Below, piece after piece: positions 58,616 through 64,000 of a DNA stretch of 64,000 nucleotides. The stretch lies in contig NZ_PXXO01000003.1 of assembly GCF_003011885.1 (NCBI RefSeq), positions 124,001-188,000 on the forward strand. The letters run 5' to 3'. How positions within the stretch are numbered: the first letter of the stretch is position 1; the number at the start of each line of letters is the position of its first letter. The notes beneath the pieces were generated by a model. The model was not told the origin of the DNA and ran no database searches. It saw nothing but the letters and a program-made list of their open reading frames with translations. The translations under genes were made by a program, and so were the position numbers. This DNA comes from Cyanobium usitatum str. Tous (GTDB lineage Bacteria; Cyanobacteriota; Cyanobacteriia; PCC-6307; Cyanobiaceae).

Positions 58616-59596
58616 TCAGCTAACGAGGGTGCTGTGGCCGATTGCCAGGGCAGTCACAAGCATGCCGAGCACCAGGAATGGTTGGGCACTTGCCTGGTAT
58701 TTGACATCGAAGGCAACTGGATCACGCAGCAGCCAGATGTCCTGGAAGGTGATTTGGGGAATGATTAGCAGCACCAACAACACCGACGCGAAGTGTTGGC
58801 CGATGGCGATCAGCACGGCCACCATCGCCAGCTGAAACACATCGATCATGCCGGCGCTGATCCAACTGGCTTTCTCGATACCGAAAGCCACCGGCAGGGA
58901 TTGCAGGCCCATGGCTCGGTCGCCCTCGACGCTCTTGAAGTCGTTGACCACGGCGATGCCTAGGCCGGCTAAGGAGTAGGCCAGGGTGAGCAGGGCGGTG
59001 GTCCAGGTGAGCTGGCCAAAAAGTGCCTGGCCTGCCCACCAGGGCAGGGCGATGTAGCTGGCGCCAAGGGCGTAGTTGCCCAGCCAACCGTTTTGCTTGA
59101 GCTTCAGCGGTGGAGCTGAATAGATGAAGCTCACAAAGGAGCCGCCCAGGGCAAGCAGCAGCAGCACCGGTGTGGTGTGACCGGCCCAGAGATCAAGGCC
59201 GTAGGCCACTCCTAGCCCTGCTAGCAGCAGGATCCAGATCTGGGCCTTCACCTGGCCTAAAGGAATCGCTCCTGAAGGAATTGGCCGGTAAGGCTCGTTG
59301 ATCGCGTCGATTTCGCGGTCGTAGTAGTCGTTGATCGTTTGGGTGTAACCGGCCAGGAGGGGCCCGCTCATCAACATGCAGGCGATCGAGGCGCCCACCT
59401 CGCTGATGCTCCAGTGGAAATTGCCTGAGGCGGCAGCACCGCACAGCACACCCCAAATCAGGGGTATCCAGGTGACAGGCTTCATCAACTGCAGCCGGAT
59501 TTTCCAGATGCTGCTGGTGCCGCTGGCACCCTTCATGCCGAGCAGCTGACGGGCGCCGCCGCCGCTGGCTGCTTCGGGATTGGGGCTGTTGCTCAA
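58616..59596 (-). CDS. chlG: Chlorophyll synthase
   Basis: This 326-residue UbiA-family prenyltransferase esterifies chlorophyllide a with phytyl or geranylgeranyl diphosphate, the last step of chlorophyll a synthesis, in the thylakoid membrane. QTINDYYDREIDAINEPYRP is the diphosphate-binding Asp motif, and DFKSVEGDRAMGLQSLPVAF is the second Asp motif. About eight membrane helices are seen, with an N-terminal extension of about 30 residues. It directly precedes (7 bases past the petP... strand order) petP-side genes in this photosynthesis-linked group. Confidence 0.97.
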   Translation of the reverse strand: MSNSPNPEAASGGGARQLLGMKGASGTSSIWKIRLQLMKPVTWIPLIWGVLCGAAASGNFHWSISEVGASIACMLMSGPLLAGYTQTINDYYDREIDAINEPYRPIPSGAIPLGQVKAQIWILLLAGLGVAYGLDLWAGHTTPVLLLLALGGSFVSFIYSAPPLKLKQNGWLGNYALGASYIALPWWAGQALFGQLTWTTALLTLAYSLAGLGIAVVNDFKSVEGDRAMGLQSLPVAFGIEKASWISAGMIDVFQLAMVAVLIAIGQHFASVLLVLLIIPQITFQDIWLLRDPVAFDVKYQASAQPFLVLGMLVTALAIGHSTLVS

Positions 59597-59607
59597 CGGC
59601 CTAGGCC

Positions 59608-59823
59608 TCAGGCGAGGGTGAGTTCGTCGTCAAAAAACCAGGCGACTTCACCATCGCTCAGTTCAACCACCACGCCGATGCCCTTGCCATCCACCGTGCG
59701 GAAGCCGGTCACGGTGCCGATGGAGTCAGCCTTTAAGGAATCAACCATTTTGCTCGAGATGCGATCCCGAACCCGGGTGATCCTCACCTTCGAGCCGATG
59801 TTGATGGTGGCAGCCTGGGACAT
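59608..59823 (-). CDS. petP: Cytochrome b6f subunit PetP (DUF2862)
   Basis: This 71-residue SH3-like protein shows IGSKVRITRVRDRISSKMVD, then IGTVTGFRTVDGKGIGVVVE and VAWFFDDELTLA, which match PetP, a peripheral cytoplasmic-side subunit of the cytochrome b6f complex in cyanobacteria and red algae that stabilises it in linear electron flow. The short start MSQAATI at 59823 is used; upstream codons in frame are antisense to hisF. Eleven bases separate it from chlG, so the two are probably cotranscribed. Confidence 0.9.
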   Translation of the reverse strand: MSQAATINIGSKVRITRVRDRISSKMVDSLKADSIGTVTGFRTVDGKGIGVVVELSDGEVAWFFDDELTLA

Positions 59824-59880
59824 GGCCGGCGCGACTGGAAAGTTGCGCAACCTTAACAGTGCCCTACGGAGCTCGAGTCC

Positions 59881-60666
59881 ATGGTTGCCAAGCGGATCAT
59901 TCCCTGTCTCGACGTGGCCGATGGCCGGGTGGTGAAAGGGGTGAATTTTGTTGGGCTGCGCGATGCCGGTGACCCGGTCGAGCTGGCCTGTCGCTACAGC
60001 GCCGCTGGGGCCGATGAGCTGGTTTTCCTCGACATCGCCGCCAGTCATCAGGGCCGCGGCACCCTGGTGGAGCTGGTGCAACGCACCGCTGAGGCGGTCA
60101 CCATTCCCTTCACCGTGGGCGGTGGCATCAGCAGCGTTGAGGGCATCACAGTCCTGCTGCGCGCCGGCGCCGACAAGGTGAGCCTCAATTCATCAGCCGT
60201 GCGCGATCCCGAGCTGGTGGCCCGCGGCGCCGGGCGCTTTGGTTGCCAATGCATCGTGGTGGCGATCGATGCCCGGGCCCGCGCTGGCGGGGGCTGGGAT
60301 GTGTACGTCAAAGGTGGCCGCGAGAACACGGGCCTCGATGCGGTGGCCTGGGCCCGGCAGGTGGTGGCCCTCGGAGCTGGCGAGATCCTGCTCACCTCGA
60401 TGGATGGTGATGGCACCCAGGCGGGCTACGCCCTGGAGCTCACCCGCGCCGTGGCCGATGCGGTGCCGGTGCCAGTGATCGCCTCCGGCGGTGCCGGCTG
60501 CATCGACCACCTCGCTGAGGCCCTCGATCCCGGTCCGGCGGGTGGCCATGCCTCAGCAGCCCTATTGGCCTCCTTGCTGCACGATGGCATTCTCAGCGTT
60601 GAGCAGATCAAGACCGAGCTGCTGCGCCGTGGTTTGCCGATCCGGCCCCTCGCATTGAGTTGTTAA
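59881..60666 (+). CDS. hisF: Imidazole glycerol phosphate synthase cyclase subunit
   Basis: This 261-residue (beta-alpha)8 barrel makes imidazole glycerol phosphate and AICAR with HisH in histidine synthesis. [19 protein letters not shown] has the catalytic Asp near residue 11, and [19 protein letters not shown] has the second Asp. Phosphate sites VGGGISS and IASGGAG are present. The length is normal, with a small extra loop near 215-225 ([10 protein letters not shown]). It is divergent from petP. Confidence 0.97.
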   Translation: MVAKRIIPCLDVADGRVVKGVNFVGLRDAGDPVELACRYSAAGADELVFLDIAASHQGRGTLVELVQRTAEAVTIPFTVGGGISSVEGITVLLRAGADKVSLNSSAVRDPELVARGAGRFGCQCIVVAIDARARAGGGWDVYVKGGRENTGLDAVAWARQVVALGAGEILLTSMDGDGTQAGYALELTRAVADAVPVPVIASGGAGCIDHLAEALDPGPAGGHASAALLASLLHDGILSVEQIKTELLRRGLPIRPLALSC

Positions 60667-60711
60667 GGCTCGTTACATTGGCTAAAGACCTTCACTTGGT
60701 TCGGTCAGCAC

Positions 60712-60996
60712 TTGTTTTCTGCCCTTCCCGTACTCCCATCTACTGCCTCCACCGCAATTGCCCTCGGCATGGTGGCGGCTGTGGTGGCTCTGGTTGCTTG
60801 GGCGCTGCAGCTGATGCAGGCCGCCAATGATCGCCGGGAATTTTCGTTGATGCTGGCTGGCTGCATGGTTTGCTCAGCTGCAGTTGGCCTGGCCACCGTG
60901 ATGGTGCTCACCTTCACCAGCCCCAGCTTTTTGCCTGCTGTGGATGCGGGCATAAGTCTCGATTCGATTGTGTTGCCTTGGGATGGCCAGCTTTAG
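60712..60996 (+). CDS. Small two-helix membrane protein
   Basis: This 94-residue protein starts at a TTG. Two membrane helices are seen, TAIALGMVAAVVALVAWALQ and LAGCMVCSAAVGLATVMVLT, with a basic loop (NDRREFS). A shorter start at 60769 would cut into the first helix. No family is recognised, but I recall small proteins of this type between hisF and menG in picocyanobacteria. Its 3' end overlaps the menG start by 14 bases. Confidence 0.55.
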   Translation: MFSALPVLPSTASTAIALGMVAAVVALVAWALQLMQAANDRREFSLMLAGCMVCSAAVGLATVMVLTFTSPSFLPAVDAGISLDSIVLPWDGQL

Positions 60997-61687
60997 GCCC
61001 GGAGATCCACAGGCGGTTCAGGAGCTGTTTGAGCAGATCGCGCCCCGCTACGACCAGCTCAACGACCTGCTCAGTTTTGGCCTGCATCGCCTCTGGAAAC
61101 GTCAGGCGATTGCTTGGTTGCAGCCCCAGCCTGGCCAGCATCTTTTAGATCTTTGTTGCGGCACCGGCGATCTGGCCCTAGTGCTGGCTGGCCGGGTGCG
61201 GCCGGGTGGAAGCGTGCTCGGCATAGATGCGGCCGCTGCCCCCCTGGCGGTGGCGGCCCGTCGGGCAGCCGCCCAGCCCTGGCTAGCGGTGAGCTGGCAG
61301 CAGGGGGATGCCCTGGCCACTGGCTTGGCAAGCGCTAGTTGCGACGGGGCCGTGATCGCCTATGGGCTGCGCAACCTCGCTGATCCAGGGACAGGCCTGC
61401 TGGAGTTGCGGCGACTGTTGCGCGACGGCGGCCGCGCCGCAGTGCTTGATTTCAATCGCAGCTCTGGGGCGGTAGAGAGCTTCCAGAGCTTTTATCTACG
61501 CCGGTTGGTGGTACCCACCGCCGAGCGGTTCGGCATTCCCGAGCACTACGCCTACCTGGAGGAGAGCCTGCAGCGGTTTCCCACCGGCTCCGAGCAGCAG
61601 CAGCTGGCGAGGCGGGCGGGCTTCAGCGAAGTGAGGCATCGGCCCCTGGCTGGTGGCCTGATGGGTCTGCTGGAGCTGGTGGCCTGA
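60983..61687 (+). CDS. menG: Demethylphylloquinone methyltransferase
   Basis: This 234-residue SAM-dependent enzyme is of the UbiE/MenG family. Seen are ELFEQIAPRYDQLNDLLSFG at the start, LDLCCGTGDLALVLA (SAM-binding motif I), CDGAVIAYGLRNLADPG and EVRHRPLAGGLMGLLE. In cyanobacteria it performs the last methylation in phylloquinone synthesis for photosystem I. The start MASFRPGDPQ at 60983 is preferred over one five codons earlier. Confidence 0.93.
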   Translation: MASFRPGDPQAVQELFEQIAPRYDQLNDLLSFGLHRLWKRQAIAWLQPQPGQHLLDLCCGTGDLALVLAGRVRPGGSVLGIDAAAAPLAVAARRAAAQPWLAVSWQQGDALATGLASASCDGAVIAYGLRNLADPGTGLLELRRLLRDGGRAAVLDFNRSSGAVESFQSFYLRRLVVPTAERFGIPEHYAYLEESLQRFPTGSEQQQLARRAGFSEVRHRPLAGGLMGLLELVA

Positions 61688-61732
61688 GGGGCTGCCGGTA
61701 CCGACAATGGGACCACGATCCAGCACAGCAGC

Positions 61733-62623
61733 GTGAACTTCCAGGACATCATCAGCACCCTGAACCGCTTCTGGGCCGACCAGGGCTGTCTGATCCTGCA
61801 GCCCTACGACACCGAGAAGGGCGCCGGCACGATGAGCCCCCACACGGTGCTGCGGGCGATCGGGCCCGAGCCCTGGGCCGTGGCCTACCCCGAGCCCTGT
61901 CGCCGCCCCACCGATGGCCGCTACGGCGACAACCCCAACCGGGCCCAGCACTATTTCCAATATCAGGTGCTGATCAAGCCCAGCCCCGATGGCATCCAGG
62001 AGACCTATCTGGCCTCGCTGGAAGCGCTGGGCATCCGCGCCCGGGAGCACGACATTCGCTTCGTTGAAGACAACTGGGAATCGCCGACGCTGGGCGCCTG
62101 GGGTGTGGGCTGGGAGGTTTGGCTCGATGGCATGGAGGTCACCCAGTTCACCTATTTCCAGCAGTGCGGCGGCCTCGATTGCCGGCCGGTGTCGATTGAA
62201 ATCACCTATGGGCTGGAGCGCCTGGCCATGTATCTCCAGGATGTGGAGAGCATCTGGGATCTGAGCTGGGATGGCAATCGCTCCTATGGCGACATCTGGC
62301 TGCCATTTGAGAAGGGCCACTGCGCCTACAACTTCGAAGCCTCCAACCCCGAGCGGCTTCAGCAGCTGTTTGCCATCTATGAGGCGGAGGCGGCAGATCT
62401 GGTGGCCAAGCAGCTACCCGCTCCAGCCCTGGATTTCGTGCTCAAGTGCAGCCACACCTTCAACCTGCTGGAGGCCCGCGGCGTGATCTCGGTCACGGAG
62501 CGCACCGCCACGATCGGCCGCATCCGCACCCTGGCCCGTCAGGTGGCGGAGGCCTGGCTGGCCGAAAGGGAAGCCCTCGGTTTTCCGCTGCTCCCTGAGG
62601 CCAAACGCCCCGTGGCGGCGTGA
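61733..62623 (+). CDS. glyQ: Glycine-tRNA ligase alpha subunit
   Basis: This 296-residue class II synthetase subunit carries the catalytic site for glycyl-adenylate in the alpha2beta2 enzyme; the beta subunit is encoded elsewhere. Seen are [40 protein letters not shown] and [13 protein letters not shown] (class II motifs). It starts at GTG ([10 protein letters not shown]). The length is standard. The next small gene overlaps its stop. Confidence 0.97.
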   Translation: MNFQDIISTLNRFWADQGCLILQPYDTEKGAGTMSPHTVLRAIGPEPWAVAYPEPCRRPTDGRYGDNPNRAQHYFQYQVLIKPSPDGIQETYLASLEALGIRAREHDIRFVEDNWESPTLGAWGVGWEVWLDGMEVTQFTYFQQCGGLDCRPVSIEITYGLERLAMYLQDVESIWDLSWDGNRSYGDIWLPFEKGHCAYNFEASNPERLQQLFAIYEAEAADLVAKQLPAPALDFVLKCSHTFNLLEARGVISVTERTATIGRIRTLARQVAEAWLAEREALGFPLLPEAKRPVAA

Positions 62624-62814
62624 AGAGGCTGCTGCAGCGCAGCTTGCTGGTGGTGGTGCTGGCCGGCGGCAGCTTCCAGTTGGGGCGCTTAAGTGAGCGG
62701 GCCGTGTGGCCCTGTCGCCTACGCCCGGTGGCCAAGTTGGTGGCACCGTTGCTGGGCCAGGAGATTCCGAGCCGGGAGCTCTGCGAGCTGTTGCTGCAGA
62801 TTCCTCGCCTCTAA
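62620..62814 (+). CDS. Small protein of unknown function downstream of glyQ
   Basis: This 64-residue protein begins at a GTG overlapping the glyQ stop. It has an N-terminal hydrophobic stretch ([14 protein letters not shown]) after basic residues, then a polar C-terminal part with two Cys (PCRLRP, LCELLL), and could be secreted or membrane-anchored. The overlap suggests translational coupling with glyQ. Confidence 0.5.
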   Translation: MKRLLQRSLLVVVLAGGSFQLGRLSERAVWPCRLRPVAKLVAPLLGQEIPSRELCELLLQIPRL

Positions 62815-62859
62815 CCCAGCCCGCGTGGGAACCCTGCCTGGGTTCATGTGGAGTGGCCA

Positions 62860-64000
62860 GTGGCCTGTTGTGGGGGTGGGGCGGACACTGCCGGCGCAGC
62901 CAGGCTGCGCCTTAAGCCGCTTTTGTGGGGCCTGCTTTTGGCCCTGCTGCTGCTGCGGGTGGGCTGGCTGGCGTTCACGCCGCCCCAGCCGGCGGCCGGC
63001 GATCCAGTGCTTCAACTCGAGGCAGCCGGTGGCCCACTGGAGCTGACGCTGCGGGGTGTTCTGCTCAGTGATCCGGTGCCTAGCGGTGGTCCGGTGCCCA
63101 GCGGTGGCGGTGGTGCCTGCCGGGCCCTGCTGCAGCTGCCTGTGGGTCGCACCGAACTCCGCTTTGGTCAGTGCCCGGAGCTGCAGCAGGGTTGGCGCCT
63201 GCAGGTGCAGGGCCGCCTGCGGCGCCCCCAGGTCTCGCCCCATCCCCTGCTGGCCGCACCGGCAGAGCGCCTGGTGCGCCAGGGGAGCTTCAGCCAGCTG
63301 CAGGTGCAGGATTTTGAAGTGTTGCAGCGTGCGGCAACGCCGGTGGCAGACCTGCGCCGCCGCATGGCCCAGGCGCTGGTGCAGCATGCCGGCCCAAACA
63401 ACGGCAGCGTGCTGGCTGCCCTGGTGCTCGGTAGCGCCGTGGTGCCCGTGCCGGCGGAGCTGCGCGAGGCCTTTCGGGCAGCGGGGCTATCCCATGCCCT
63501 GGCGGCTTCCGGCTTCCATTTGTCTGTGCTGCTGGGCGTGGTGCTGCCCCTGGGCAAGCGCTTGCCGCGGCTGGGGCGGCTCACTTTGGCGGCGGCGGCG
63601 ATGGGCCTATTTGTGCTGTTGGCAGGCCCCCAGCCCTCCGTGCTCAGGGCAGTGCTGATGGGGGCCCTGGCGCTGGGGGTGGTGGAGAGCGGATATCGCG
63701 GCAGGCCCTTGGGCATCCTGGCCGCCAGCGCCTTGGTGTTGCTGCTGGCGCGGCCCGACTGGCTGCTCGATGTGGGCTTCCAGCTCAGCGTTGTGGCGAC
63801 TGCTGCGCTGGTGGTGTCGGCCCGGCCGCTGGAGCTGGGCCTGCGCCGCTGGCTGCCGGGTTGGTTGGCAGTAGCCACGGCGGTGCCGCTGGCGGCCTCG
63901 CTCTACACCCTGCCGCTGCAGCTGCTGCACTTCGGCGTGGTGCCCCTCTACGCGGTGCCCGCCAATTTGGTGGTGGCACCCCTGCTCACACCCCTCACCC
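62860..64000 (+). CDS. comEC: ComEC/Rec2-type DNA-uptake channel, 3' end off the window
   Basis: About 380 residues are visible. After a basic, Gly-rich start there is an N-terminal membrane helix (LLWGLLLALLLLRVGWLAF), an extracytoplasmic OB-fold domain (LTLRGVLLSDPVPSG, then CPELQQGWRLQVQGRLRRPQ), then SHALAASGFHLSVLLGVVLP, the ComEC competence-domain signature, and further membrane helices running off the right edge. ComEC imports single-stranded DNA in natural transformation. The start (GTG 62860, or 62848) is uncertain. The pilin operons at 35.7-46.6 kb could serve the same pathway. Confidence 0.88.
   Translation, partial: MACCGGGADTAGAARLRLKPLLWGLLLALLLLRVGWLAFTPPQPAAGDPVLQLEAAGGPLELTLRGVLLSDPVPSGGPVPSGGGGACRALLQLPVGRTELRFGQCPELQQGWRLQVQGRLRRPQVSPHPLLAAPAERLVRQGSFSQLQVQDFEVLQRAATPVADLRRRMAQALVQHAGPNNGSVLAALVLGSAVVPVPAELREAFRAAGLSHALAASGFHLSVLLGVVLPLGKRLPRLGRLTLAAAAMGLFVLLAGPQPSVLRAVLMGALALGVVESGYRGRPLGILAASALVLLLARPDWLLDVGFQLSVVATAALVVSARPLELGLRRWLPGWLAVATAVPLAASLYTLPLQLLHFGVVPLYAVPANLVVAPLLTPLT

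Noticed and set aside
61496-62320. Minus-strand open frame of 274 codons opposite menG and glyQ
   Set aside because: It crosses two well-identified genes in antisense and shows no protein family features.

Overview
The window reads as a high-GC unicellular cyanobacterium of the Cyanobium/Synechococcus type. It carries chlG (chlorophyll synthase), petP (a cyanobacterial cytochrome b6f subunit) and menG, together with a compact set of housekeeping genes (serS, rseP, rpsN, pnp, lepA, hisF, glyQ, rsmB) of the kind seen in that lineage. Species cannot be fixed from the sequence alone.

Bases 1 to about 21,500 are the integrase-proximal part of a tailed-phage prophage, inserted at the 3' end of a tRNA-Arg(TCT) gene. 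The other end lies off the left edge. Reading from the attachment site leftward, it holds a tyrosine integrase, a secreted cargo protein, a tightly overlapping rightward operon (HTH regulator, ssDNA-binding protein, KilA-N protein, excisionase-like protein), a VRR-NUC nuclease and an SF2 helicase. A leftward block follows with RHH protein, primase-helicase, RecB-like nuclease, small and large terminase, sigma-like factor, portal and scaffold-like protein. Two cargo insertions stand out: an AT-rich FRG-domain gene with a DUF6155-like neighbour between the sigma factor and portal genes, and a VapBC toxin-antitoxin pair bracketed by a perfect 38-bp direct repeat. An iteron-like cluster lies beside the primase gene, and several operator-like dyads precede regulators.

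From 21.6 to 35.3 kb is mostly core chromosome: rsmI, cysQ, an O-antigen ligase/polymerase-like membrane protein, pnp, rpsN, rseP and serS. It is interrupted by a ParE-type toxin-antitoxin pair, a decayed YoeB-like toxin and an AAA+ DUF4143 ATPase.

From 35.7 to 51 kb is an accessory region centred on type IV pilus genes. A four-gene AT-rich minor-pilin operon (minus strand) and an unrelated-looking four-gene GC-rich minor-pilin operon (plus strand) lie on either side of nfuA and lepA. They are followed by an amidase, a major pilin gene divergent from a sensor kinase, and its probable response regulator. Between and beyond these are a ParD-like/zeta pair, a MazEF pair, and the remains of two VapBC-type pairs, an Rpn-type nuclease and a GGDEF protein. 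Three related GTAC-containing palindromes occur here.

From 51 to 64 kb is core again: a dppC-like permease, another DUF4143 ATPase, trmH, an alkyltransferase-like protein, rsmB, a class A penicillin-binding protein, chlG, petP, hisF, menG, glyQ and the start of comEC. Pilins together with comEC suggest this strain may be naturally transformable; that is inference.
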